NCBI GenBank assembly: GCA_002686995.1
Contig: NYZC01000001.1
Location: 1-53,205 of the forward strand
Direction: 5' to 3'
Length of the DNA: 53,205 nt
Origin: Phycisphaeraceae bacterium
GTDB taxonomy: Bacteria > Planctomycetota > Phycisphaerae > Phycisphaerales > Phycisphaeraceae
Shown: piece after piece, positions 1-7,575 of the stretch
Position numbering within the stretch: the stretch's first letter is position 1
Layout of the letters: each line of letters begins with the position of its first letter
The notes under the pieces: generated by a model
The model's input: the letters and a program-made list of their open reading frames with translations, nothing else
Database searches by the model: none
What the model was told of the DNA's origin: nothing
Made by a program: the position numbers and the translations under genes

Positions 1-109
1 CAGGCGATGTCGCTGTGCATCGTCGATGGAGGCCGACGCCGCCAACGGGCGATGCAGCCGGTCGACGCCAGGCAGAGTTTTGAGACAGAGCCTAAGTTAG
101 AGCCCGACA
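1..109 (+). other. Left edge; possible 3' tail of an upstream gene
   Basis: No complete gene is present. The first 30 bases read AMSLCIVD in frame 1, a string that resembles the C-terminal helix of Gfo/Idh/MocA oxidoreductases. The sensible continuation (EADAANGR) is in frame 2, which stops with TAG at 98-100, just before the next start. Reading it as one gene needs a one-base frame change near position 30. This is a weak, similarity-by-eye call that depends on sequence outside the window. Confidence 0.2.
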
Positions 110-1114
110 ATGAACGTCCTCGCGATCACCGACGCGTTCATTCCGGTCGAAACGATGCGCGAAGCGCTGTCGGCGCTGGGCGCGCGGCATCTCGAGGTCA
201 TCGAATGGGGCGGCGGCGACACGGCCGAGCTGCACCGCCGGACACGGCACATCGAACGCGACGGTCCCGAAGCCGAACCGGTGCCCGATGACGTCTGGGA
301 AGGCCTGGACGAGGTCGAGCTCATCGTCACGCACATGTGCCCGGTGAACGGCGCCATGATCCGGAAGGCCGACCGACTGCGCATGATCGGGGTGTGCCGC
401 GCAGGCATCGAGAACATCGACCAGGACGCCGCGTCGGCGCGCGGCGTTCGGATTCTCAACGTGCCCGGCCGGAACGCGACGGCGGTGGCCGAGTTCACCG
501 TCGGCATGATGCTTGCGGAGCTGCGCAACATCGCGCGGGCCCATCATTCGCTGGCGAACGGCGGCTGGCGCAAGCAGTACGTCAACACCGATCAGTTCAC
601 GGAGCTGTCGGGCAAGACGGTCGGCCTCGTCGGGTTCGGCGTCATCGGGCAGATGGTGGCCCGCCGGCTGCAACCGTTCGAGGTGCGATTGATCGTGCAC
701 GATCCGTTCCAGCCGGTGGAGGTCGTCGAGCGGTTCGGCGCCGGATCCGTGGACCTGGAGATGCTGCTGAGGGAATCGGACTTCGTGAGTATGCACGCGC
801 GACGTGACGGCGACGGCCCGCCGCTGATCGGCGCGCGCGAACTGGGCCTCATGAAGCCCACGGCGTACCTCGTCAACTCCGCCCGGGCCTATCTCGTGGA
901 TGTCGAGGCGCTGGTCGACGTGCTGCGCCGCCGGCGCATCGCGGGCGCGGCGCTGGACGTGTTCGAGGTCGAGCCGCTCCCCGCCGACTCTCCGTTGCGC
1001 CGGCTGGACAACCTCACGCTCACGCCGCACCTCGCCGGCAGCACGGTCGAAGCGTTCGCGCACTCGCCTCGCATGCTCGTCGAGCGTATCAGGCAGGTAG
1101 CGAATCACGAGTAG
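110..1114 (+). CDS. D-isomer-specific 2-hydroxyacid dehydrogenase (NAD-dependent)
   Basis: A 334-residue cytosolic oxidoreductase of the phosphoglycerate dehydrogenase/D-lactate dehydrogenase superfamily, which interconverts 2-oxoacids and D-2-hydroxyacids. The Rossmann fingerprint GLVGFGVIG lies at about residues 172-180. The expected catalytic triad is visible: Arg259 (NSARAYLVD), Glu288 (VFEVEP) and His307 (TPHLAGST). Length fits a single-domain-pair enzyme with no ACT domain, so serine biosynthesis is unlikely. It begins a plus-strand unit with the FGGY kinase 56 bp downstream, which suggests sugar-acid or polyol catabolism. The last codons (RQVANHE) read, on the opposite strand, as imperfect 7-base units like those just past the stop, so the C-terminus may have been shaped by a repeat. 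Substrate unknown. Confidence 0.9.
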   Translation: MNVLAITDAFIPVETMREALSALGARHLEVIEWGGGDTAELHRRTRHIERDGPEAEPVPDDVWEGLDEVELIVTHMCPVNGAMIRKADRLRMIGVCRAGIENIDQDAASARGVRILNVPGRNATAVAEFTVGMMLAELRNIARAHHSLANGGWRKQYVNTDQFTELSGKTVGLVGFGVIGQMVARRLQPFEVRLIVHDPFQPVEVVERFGAGSVDLEMLLRESDFVSMHARRDGDGPPLIGARELGLMKPTAYLVNSARAYLVDVEALVDVLRRRRIAGAALDVFEVEPLPADSPLRRLDNLTLTPHLAGSTVEAFAHSPRMLVERIRQVANHE

Positions 1115-1119
1115 ACGCG

Positions 1120-1161
1120 TTCCTGCTTACCTGCTACTCGTTACTCGCTACGCGCTACTCG
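1120..1161. repeat. Period-7 array, CTACTCG type
   Basis: Six consecutive 7-base units follow the dehydrogenase stop: TTCCTGC, TTACCTG, CTACTCG, TTACTCG, CTACGCG, CTACTCG. The end of the preceding coding region carries related units in the opposite orientation (CGAGTAG at the stop codon), so a transcript could fold back on itself here. The array fills most of the gap to the FGGY kinase. Confidence 0.7.
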
Positions 1162-1170
1162 GATGTTCAC

Positions 1171-2757
1171 ATGACCGAATACCTGATGACCATCGACGTC
1201 GGCACCGGAAGCGGACGGGCGCTGATCTTCGACGGGGACGCCAACGTGATCGCGGCCGCCGGCCGGGAATGGACGCTCCCTTCGATCCCCGAGTTCCCGG
1301 GATCGGCGGTATTCGAGACGGACAGGGTCTGGAGCCTGATCCGCGAGTGCATCGCGGAGGCGCTCGAACGTTCGGGCCTCACGGCGGACCGCATTGCCGC
1401 GGTGTCCGCGTCGAGTCTCCGAGAGGGCATGGTCCTTTATGATCAGCACGGCGAGGAAATCTGGGCGTGTCCGAACATCGACGCCCGCGCCCGCGAAGAG
1501 GCGGATGAGCTCGTCGCCAGCGGTATGGCGGACCGCATCTACGAGGCCGGCGGCGACTGGCTCGGCATCATCTCGCCGCCGCGGTTTCGCTGGATCGCCC
1601 GGCATCGGCCCGACGTCTTCGAGCGCGTCGCGCACATGTCGATGATCAGCGACTGGGTGCTGTTTCGCCTCAGCGGCGAGCTCGCGACCGATCCCTCGTG
1701 CGGGTCGAGCTCGGGCCTGTTCGACCTGAAGAACGGCAACTGGGCGCGCTCGCTCATCGCCGAACTCGGTCTGCCCGCGGAGATCTTCCCGCGCGTCGTG
1801 GCGCCGGGCACCGTGCTCGGCGCGGTCACGTCGACGGCTTCCGGCGAGACGGGTCTGCCGCAGGGCGTTGCGGTGATCGCGGGCGGCGCCGACACGCAGC
1901 TGGCGGTCCTGGGCGGCGGCGGCACGGGCGCGGGTCACCTCGCGGTGGTCGGGGGCACGTTCTGGCAGACGACGTGGCTTTCCGACGCGCCGGTGATCGA
2001 TCCTCAGCGGCGCCTGCGCACGCTCTGTCACGTGCAGCCGGACCTGTGGATGACCGAGGGCATCGGCTTCCTCAACGGCCTTGCCATGCGCTGGGTGCGC
2101 GACACCGTCTGTGACGCCGCGAGCCGGCAGGCAGAGACTGACGGCAGGGAGCCTTACACCGCGATGGAGGCGCTGGCCGAGCAGGTGCCGGCTGGTGCGG
2201 ACGGTGTGGTCGCCCTGGTCTCGGATGTCATGAACGCGCGCTCGTGGGTGCAGGCGCCGACCAGCTTCATCGGCCTCGACGTCACCCGTCCTGACCACGC
2301 GGGCGATCGCGGGAAGGGCCTGATGGTGCGCGCCGTCCAGGAAAGCGCGGCGTTCACCGCGCTGGCGCACTACCGGATCCTGCAGTCGCTCAGCGGCCGA
2401 TCGGCCGACGGCATGGTGTTCTGCGGCGGCGCGTCCAAGGGTCGTCTCTGGCCGCAGATCATGGCCGACGTGTTCGATCTGCCGGTCCGCGTTCCGGTGG
2501 TCACCGAGACGACGAGCCTCGGCGCCGCGTGCTGCGCGCTGGTTGGCATGGGACACTACGACTCGCTCGCGGACGCGGCGCAGGCGCTGGTGAAGTGGGA
2601 CCGAACAGTCGAGCCCGATGCCGGCCACGTCGAGCGCTACCAGGACGCATCCCGGCGCGCGCTCGACCTGCAGCGCGGCCTGATCGAATGGGTGCACGCG
2701 GGCCGCCTGCCGGAGATGTGGCGGTGCGCCGGCGCGGTGATGCCGGAGAAGGGGTGA
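1171..2757 (+). CDS. FGGY-family carbohydrate kinase, LsrK (autoinducer-2 kinase)-like
   Basis: A 528-residue two-domain sugar kinase. The N-terminal phosphate-binding segment TIDVGTGSGRALIFD is typical of FGGY kinases, and the C-terminal domain carries FCGGASKGRLWPQIMADV with the adenosine-binding glycines. Several stretches look like E. coli LsrK from memory, notably VSASSLREGMVLYD, WACPNIDARA, MISDWVLFRLSGELATDPS and VVGGTFWQTTW, so LsrK is the closest named relative I recognise. LsrK phosphorylates the open-chain quorum signal DPD (AI-2). No LsrR, transporter or LsrF/G gene is next to it, so the real substrate may be another short polyol or ketose. The gene lies 56 bp after the dehydrogenase and 2 bp before the next start, consistent with co-transcription. 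Confidence 0.85.
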   Translation: MTEYLMTIDVGTGSGRALIFDGDANVIAAAGREWTLPSIPEFPGSAVFETDRVWSLIRECIAEALERSGLTADRIAAVSASSLREGMVLYDQHGEEIWACPNIDARAREEADELVASGMADRIYEAGGDWLGIISPPRFRWIARHRPDVFERVAHMSMISDWVLFRLSGELATDPSCGSSSGLFDLKNGNWARSLIAELGLPAEIFPRVVAPGTVLGAVTSTASGETGLPQGVAVIAGGADTQLAVLGGGGTGAGHLAVVGGTFWQTTWLSDAPVIDPQRRLRTLCHVQPDLWMTEGIGFLNGLAMRWVRDTVCDAASRQAETDGREPYTAMEALAEQVPAGADGVVALVSDVMNARSWVQAPTSFIGLDVTRPDHAGDRGKGLMVRAVQESAAFTALAHYRILQSLSGRSADGMVFCGGASKGRLWPQIMADVFDLPVRVPVVTETTSLGAACCALVGMGHYDSLADAAQALVKWDRTVEPDAGHVERYQDASRRALDLQRGLIEWVHAGRLPEMWRCAGAVMPEKG

Positions 2758-2759
2758 TC

Positions 2760-4529
2760 ATGACGACTTCCACGCGGATCTGGCGCCTCAGCGGGATGCG
2801 CTATTTCGAGGACGACCTCCAGAGCGGGCTCGAGATCGCGACGGACGAGACGCTGCGCCAGGTGCATGAGGCGGGCATGACAGGCATCCTCGCGACGCTG
2901 CGCCTGCGCGACGTCGCGCGCACGAGCGTGTTCGATTCGTTCGGATCCGACGCGCCCGTTCGGCAGGAGCTGATGCGCAGCCTTGTCGAGCGATGCCGGG
3001 CCCACGACCTGAAGCTCTACATCTACCTGAACGAGCCGCGCGGGTTCCCCGCCGATGACCGGTTCTGGTCGCGCCATCCGGAGGTCCGCGGCGCAGCCGG
3101 TGAATCGGTGATGGATGACTGGGATCGCTCGTGCGCGATGTGCACGAGCCGGCCCGAGACGCTGTCGTTCCTGGAAGAGGCGTGCGCGGACATGTTCGCT
3201 TCCGTGCCAGGGCTGGGCGGCGTGGTGTGCATCTGCGCCAGCGAGCATCACACGCACTGCTACAGCCATTTCGACCTTCGCGAAATCGGTCTGGGCGATC
3301 ACTGGGGGCACGTGCCGGGCGAGCCGCTCGATTGCCCGCGCTGCCGGTCGCGACGTCCCCGGGAGGTCGTGGCCGAGGTCATGAACGCGATCCGCGGCGG
3401 AGTGCATCGCGCGGCACCCGAGGCCGAGGTGATCGCGTGGACCTGGAGCTGGGACATCTACGAGCCGCCGCCGCAGCGTGACATGATCGCGGCGCTGCAT
3501 CCCTCGATCATCGTCATGAGCGATCTCGAGCGCGGAGGCGAACTGCAATACGAGGGCGTGGTGCTTCCGGTCGACGAGTACAGCCTGGCCTACGTCGGGC
3601 CGTCGTCGCGCTGCCGCGGACAGATCGAGGCCGCGCGCGATTCGGGGCACTGCGCGATGGCGCGATTCCAGGTCAACAACACCGTCGAGATGGCGACGGC
3701 GCCGAGCCTGCCGCTGGTCGATCACCTGTTCCGCAAGCTGGCGGCGCTGGCCGAGCTGGGCGTCACGAGCATCATGGCGAGTTGGAACTTCGGGGGCCGG
3801 CTCGACACGCTCAATGTGTTCGCGGCGCGCATGTTCATGGAAGATCCGACGCAGCGGGATCCGAAACGCTTCCTTGGGCGACTGGCCGAAACGTATTTCG
3901 ACGTGCCGGACGGCCGCGAGATCGCCGCCGCGTGGGAATCGCTCGGAGATGCCATGCGCGCGTATCCCTTTTCCGTTTCGTTCCTCTATTTCGGCCCCTT
4001 CAACTGCGCCCTGGTCTTTCCGCTTCTGAATCACGAGCCGCGCGAGCGCTCGATGAAGATATGGAACTTCGACAAGGACGGCTTCGGCGACCGCCTGGAG
4101 GAGTCGTTGCCGCCGCTCGACCTGGCCGGGATGATCGGGCGGCTGCGCGTGCTGTACGACGATTGGACCGCGGCGACGGCCGGATACGCGCAGGCGCTGT
4201 CCGCCGCCGGGCACGTGCAGCGCGCGACGGTGGAACGCAACGTCGCCGCCTACGTCGCGCACCTCGTTCACAGCTCATGGGTGATCTACTGCTGGCTGGC
4301 CTGGCGATACCACCGCGGCGACGTACCGACGATCGACGGGGCGAGAATACGACAGTGCCTGGAAGCAGAGATCGAGAACCTGGATCAGGCGGCGCGCCTG
4401 GTGGCGTCTGATTCGCGCCTCGGATACTACGAGGAGAACACGACCTACTACATCACCGAGGCGCGAATACGTGAGAAGATCGCCGGTGTGACGGGGCTTC
4501 TCGTGAATCCTGACGTCGCCGGCGGCTGA
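2760..4529 (+). CDS. TIM-barrel glycoside-hydrolase-like protein, function unknown
   Basis: A 589-residue soluble protein without a signal peptide. The ATG at 2760 is chosen because it follows the kinase stop by 2 bases; the frame is open further upstream inside the kinase. The alternation of short strands and helices (LKLYIYLNEP, GVVCICASEHH, AEVIAWTWSWD, SIIVMSDLE) resembles the catalytic barrel of GH20-like hexosaminidases. A cysteine-rich insert (DCPRCRSRRPREVVAEVMNAI) precedes WTWSWD and may bind metal. An acidic catalytic pair cannot be assigned by eye. Its operon position after a sugar kinase suggests release or processing of the sugar that is then phosphorylated. It could be a non-catalytic member of the fold. 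Confidence 0.7.
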   Translation: MTTSTRIWRLSGMRYFEDDLQSGLEIATDETLRQVHEAGMTGILATLRLRDVARTSVFDSFGSDAPVRQELMRSLVERCRAHDLKLYIYLNEPRGFPADDRFWSRHPEVRGAAGESVMDDWDRSCAMCTSRPETLSFLEEACADMFASVPGLGGVVCICASEHHTHCYSHFDLREIGLGDHWGHVPGEPLDCPRCRSRRPREVVAEVMNAIRGGVHRAAPEAEVIAWTWSWDIYEPPPQRDMIAALHPSIIVMSDLERGGELQYEGVVLPVDEYSLAYVGPSSRCRGQIEAARDSGHCAMARFQVNNTVEMATAPSLPLVDHLFRKLAALAELGVTSIMASWNFGGRLDTLNVFAARMFMEDPTQRDPKRFLGRLAETYFDVPDGREIAAAWESLGDAMRAYPFSVSFLYFGPFNCALVFPLLNHEPRERSMKIWNFDKDGFGDRLEESLPPLDLAGMIGRLRVLYDDWTAATAGYAQALSAAGHVQRATVERNVAAYVAHLVHSSWVIYCWLAWRYHRGDVPTIDGARIRQCLEAEIENLDQAARLVASDSRLGYYEENTTYYITEARIREKIAGVTGLLVNPDVAGG

Positions 4530-4740
4530 ACGTCTGGCGATGATTCGATCCGCGCGTTCTGCAACTACGGGATCAACGGCGGGGCCTTCAGGCAGCGCTA
4601 CAACGAGGCAGCGCTACAACGGTCCGCCGAACAACCTCAGCCTCGACGACGGCGGTTTCGACACGGCGCTCGGGCGGGAACAGGTCACGTCATTCCGTCG
4701 ATTCCGTTTGTTCTGTCTGATTGTCGTTTGGGCGTCACCG
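4530..4740 (+). pseudogene. Possible coding relic with a frame-shifting 16-bp tandem duplication
   Basis: This stretch holds no intact gene. Two frames read protein-like text that joins smoothly if one copy of the 16-base repeat AGGCAGCGCTACAACG (4590-4605 and 4606-4621) is removed: DDSIRAFCNYGINGGAFRQRYN in one frame continues as GPPNNLSLDDGGFDTALG in the other. The duplication therefore looks like the event that broke the frame. Neither part is recognised, and no start with a ribosome site is visible. Confidence 0.3.
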
Positions 4741-4759
4741 ATGCTCCGCGGGCCGGAAG

Positions 4760-4881
4760 AGCCACGAAAAGCCACGAAAAGCGGAAACATACGGTCCCGA
4801 TTTCGCGAACCGACAGTTGATCGGCGGATTCGTCGGCGGCACCCACGAATTCTTCGTTCCGTTTTGTGGCTTTTCGTGGCT
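4760..4881. repeat. 16-bp perfect inverted repeat between converging genes
   Basis: The left arm AGCCACGAAAAGCCAC (4760-4775) is matched exactly by its reverse complement at 4866-4881. The left side is two and a half copies of the decamer GCCACGAAAA. About 90 bases separate the arms, and similarity continues imperfectly inward. It lies between the plus-strand hydrolase gene and the minus-strand haloperoxidase gene, so it could end both transcripts or be a degenerate mobile repeat. Confidence 0.65.
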
Positions 4882-4909
4882 ATGAACCCGCGGCCGACCG
4901 GTTACATCC

Positions 4910-4930
4910 TTGTCAATTGTCAATTGTTGT
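4910..4930. repeat. Short period-7 array, TTGTCAA type, at a stop codon
   Basis: Three 7-base units (TTGTCAA, TTGTCAA, TTGTTGT) overlap the last codons and stop of the haloperoxidase gene, which therefore ends ETTIDN. The unit differs from the CTACTCG and GTCGAAR arrays elsewhere, but the period and the position at a gene end are the same. Confidence 0.6.
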
Positions 4931-6904
4931 TTCGGGGCGCTTCGGATGTCGGCGCCGCGCTGCGATGACGAGCGTGACGAGGCAGAGTCCGGTGGCGGGT
5001 TCGGGCACGAAGTGGGTCTGCGCCTGCGCCCATGCGTCCAGGCCGATCCGGGCGCCCATGATGCGGCCTGCGAAGTCATCGGGCGCGACGTGGATGCCTC
5101 CGAACAGGCGCGAAATGCCTGCTTCGTCGGCGGCATCACGATACGTGGCCCATTGCAGCGTCAGGTCGTCGGCGGGGCCGAGCTCGAACTCGAGGAAGTC
5201 CTCGGCGGGAAAGAAGTATTCGCCGAGCCCGCCCGGGAAATACGGATCGCCGGTGATCTCCGTGAGCACTTCGGCGGCCGCGCGGCTGAACGTGCTGTGG
5301 CCGGAGACGTACGCGGCGAACGCGGGCGTCACGAACGTCGAACGCTGGTACGGCCACCATTCGACCGCGCGGATCCATCGCGTGCCCGCGACCTCGTCCT
5401 CGGGCACCTCGCCTTCGCCTGACCAGGCGAAGATCGCGACTTCGCCTTCGAAGCCGGCGAGATGCTCGTGGCGACCGTCGGTCACCGTCGTTTCCGTGGT
5501 GATCAGCTCGATCAGGCCGGGCACCAGGGGCAGGCCGTTCGGGTGCCAGGTCGCGACGTCGCCCGGGTCGCTGGATTGCCCCAGGCCGCCCATGTGCCGG
5601 ATCATCGAAATGGGGCGGACGTAGTCGTAGGCGCGCTTCGATCCCCACGCGGCGATCGCGGCGTCGTGCACCGCGCCGCCGACGGCGAGGTAGACCTTGA
5701 CGTCCCATTGCAGGTCGCTCACCACCGGGCCGGCGCCGCCGATCCGCTTGACGATGTCAGGGTGATCCGCGACGTCGTTGGCGAGCGCGAACCAGTGGCC
5801 GGGCGGCGTTTCGGACTCGGGGCCGTCGGCCCAGAACTCGGCCATGACCCGGCCGTAGTCGGCGAGATGAACGAGCTGCGGCACGTAGGGCTGACCGGTC
5901 GACGGATTGACGGCGTGCCCCTGGTCGGCGTGCGTGCCCAGGGCCCGATTGCCGAGCGATGCGGGCGAGATGTCGATCATCATGCTCGCGCCGGCGGCCA
6001 GGCCGACGGTGCCGAAGTCGAAGGGGACGCTGACCAGCGCCGGGTCGAGTACGGCGCTGTGTCGGATCACGCTGACCAAGTTTGATCGGAATTCCGCGTC
6101 GCCCGCGCCGCCGAGCTGAGGCGGAGGGCCCGGATCCGTCGCGGTCCACGGATCCTGCCCCGGCGCGGGCCGCAGCGCGAACGGCGTCACGTGACCCCAG
6201 TTCGGGCTGACGAACGTCTGCACCAGGTCCGCCTCCAGACCGTTCTGCGTGATCCGTGTCGCGAAGGCCAGCGGTTGCCAGTGATTGGGTGCGTCGAGCG
6301 TCGTATCCGTCTCGCCCGTGAACTCGAGGAGCATCGGGTCGTTCAGCGGCGCGTAGTTGGTGTTGTCCTGGTAGCCGACGATCTCGTTGGAGCCGTCGTG
6401 GATCGTTTCCGCAAGCACCCGGGCGGCGATCCGGTTGCCGATCGCCGCGGGACTGTTGCCAGTCGTGATCGTGATGCCCGGATCGTAGCCGAGCGCGCCC
6501 ATGAGCCCGTCGAAGATCGCCTGCGAGGCGATGGGATCGATGGCCCGCGTGTATCGTTGAGAAAGCACGCGGTACGCGGCGTAACTGATCGCTTCGTCGC
6601 GGTCTGCGGCGAGGTCCGCGGGACTCAACGTCTTGTCGGTGTAGAACACGCCCTGGGCGCTGTCGTCAAACGACGCCCACGCGTCCCACATCGCCGCGGA
6701 CGAGTGATAGAGGTTGCGGGCGTGCACCGTCGGCGCAGGGAAATCCAGTCGAATCGCGTCGAGCAGTGCGTCGTTCCATTGCCGCGCGACGGACGTCTGC
6801 GCGCCGGCGGGACAGGTGAGCAGCAGCGCGAGCAGGAAAACGCACGACGCGAATCGCCGGGGCGGAAATTCGCCGACTCCACGGTCCGACCGCGACGTCA
6901 TCAT
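4913..6904 (-). CDS. Vanadium-dependent haloperoxidase (PAP2 fold) with PEP-CTERM anchor
   Basis: A 663-residue secreted enzyme (662 from the second ATG at 6901, which has GAGG five bases upstream). A signal peptide is clear: basic FPPRRFAS, hydrophobic CVFLLALLLTC, then PAGAQT. All three motifs of the vanadate/phosphatase site are present near the C-terminus: KRAYDYVRP at about 421 (K-x6-RP), SGHSTF at about 533, and SRLFGGIHVAPD at about 597 (SR-x5-H-x3-D). The family oxidises halides with hydrogen peroxide or acts as an acid phosphatase. The end VPEPATGLCLVTLVIAARRR is a PEP-CTERM signal (PEP, hydrophobic segment, arginines), so the enzyme is probably sorted by an exosortase and held at the cell surface. 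The exosortase gene is not in this window. Eleven residues follow the arginine cluster, longer than usual, the last from a period-7 repeat. Confidence 0.9.
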   Translation of the reverse strand: MMTSRSDRGVGEFPPRRFASCVFLLALLLTCPAGAQTSVARQWNDALLDAIRLDFPAPTVHARNLYHSSAAMWDAWASFDDSAQGVFYTDKTLSPADLAADRDEAISYAAYRVLSQRYTRAIDPIASQAIFDGLMGALGYDPGITITTGNSPAAIGNRIAARVLAETIHDGSNEIVGYQDNTNYAPLNDPMLLEFTGETDTTLDAPNHWQPLAFATRITQNGLEADLVQTFVSPNWGHVTPFALRPAPGQDPWTATDPGPPPQLGGAGDAEFRSNLVSVIRHSAVLDPALVSVPFDFGTVGLAAGASMMIDISPASLGNRALGTHADQGHAVNPSTGQPYVPQLVHLADYGRVMAEFWADGPESETPPGHWFALANDVADHPDIVKRIGGAGPVVSDLQWDVKVYLAVGGAVHDAAIAAWGSKRAYDYVRPISMIRHMGGLGQSSDPGDVATWHPNGLPLVPGLIELITTETTVTDGRHEHLAGFEGEVAIFAWSGEGEVPEDEVAGTRWIRAVEWWPYQRSTFVTPAFAAYVSGHSTFSRAAAEVLTEITGDPYFPGGLGEYFFPAEDFLEFELGPADDLTLQWATYRDAADEAGISRLFGGIHVAPDDFAGRIMGARIGLDAWAQAQTHFVPEPATGLCLVTLVIAARRRHPKRPETTIDN

Positions 6905-6985
6905 GTCCTCAATCTCCGTGTCCTGTCGCCTGAAGTCGCCCGTGATCGCTGTTTCGATCGTATGCCCGCGACGTCCGAAGTCAAT

Positions 6986-7259
6986 GTTCGGCGCGATGGC
7001 GATCCGGACGCCGGCCGCCGCGGCCACGTCGCCGGCGCGGCGCAGCCGGCCCCACACCTTCGCGCGGTGCGTGTCGCCAGCCGACACGCTGACGAAAAGG
7101 ATGCGCGCACCGAATCGGCGGCAGGCCTGCACCTGCGGCATGATGCGCGACGGAGGATCGTCGTCGCCGACATCGCACTTGCCCATGAACGAGGGCGACG
7201 ACGAGGCGGCCGATCTCCGCGCGCGCCTCGACGAGAGCGGCCTCTGAGGAGAGAGTCGA
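6986..7259 (-). pseudogene. Possible frameshifted relic of a sugar phosphate isomerase/epimerase
   Basis: The 671-bp gap upstream of the haloperoxidase contains minus-strand text resembling a xylose-isomerase-like barrel, split over two frames. SSEAALVEARAEIGRLVVAL reads from about 7259 to 7190. After a frame change near 7180, CRRFGARILFVSVSAGD and AGDVAAAAGVRIAIAPN read down to 6986. Strand 'GARILFVSVSAGD' followed by helix 'AAAAGVRIAIA' is the pattern of that fold. There is no intact start or metal-binding C-terminus. The call rests on pattern recognition by eye. The rest of the gap (7260-7440) shows nothing clear. Confidence 0.35.
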
Positions 7260-7453
7260 GGAGTCCGGGAGCCTGATCGTGCTGCGGACCACCGCGGCGG
7301 CCGGATTGTAGGCTGCGGGCCTGACCGGCGGCCGATCCCGGCTGTTTTCCGGGTCATTTGCCCCAGTCCCGGCTTAATTCTCGATTTCGATAGAAATATT
7401 TGCGAATTAGGGGGATTCCCGGATGGATCAAGCCCGCGCGACGGTATGATCTT

Positions 7454-7467
7454 GGTGGCTAAGCGGA
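7454..7467 (+). promoter_or_regulatory. Shared 14-bp upstream element, copy 1
   Basis: GGTGGCTAAGCGGA lies 109 bases before the start of the first PEP-CTERM paralogue and recurs exactly before the second (8749-8762). It is preceded by TATGAT (7445-7450), a plausible -10 box, so the element may mark the start of the transcript or be a regulator site. No good -35 box is seen. Confidence 0.45.
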
Positions 7468-7575
7468 TTTGTTTCGTGTCCCAAATTGAATGGGGAAATA
7501 CGGTATTCGCGCGTCAGGGCTTTGATACGCGCATGACCGGGTCGTTTCGGGCTCGCGAATCGAGGAGGCAGACTC

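Noticed and set aside
1141-2697. A 518-codon open frame antisense to the FGGY kinase, and similar long antisense frames at 2637-4271 and 12061-14430
   Set aside because: They mirror high-GC coding regions, are rich in Arg/Ala/His without any recognisable motif, and lack ribosome sites. The opposite strand carries clear conserved enzymes.
110-4529. A complete lsr-type quorum-signal operon
   Set aside because: Only the kinase resembles Lsr proteins; transporter, regulator and LsrF/LsrG are absent.
7441-7560. Riboswitch in the leader of the first PEP-CTERM paralogue
   Set aside because: Only 14 bases are shared with the second leader and no known aptamer core is visible.
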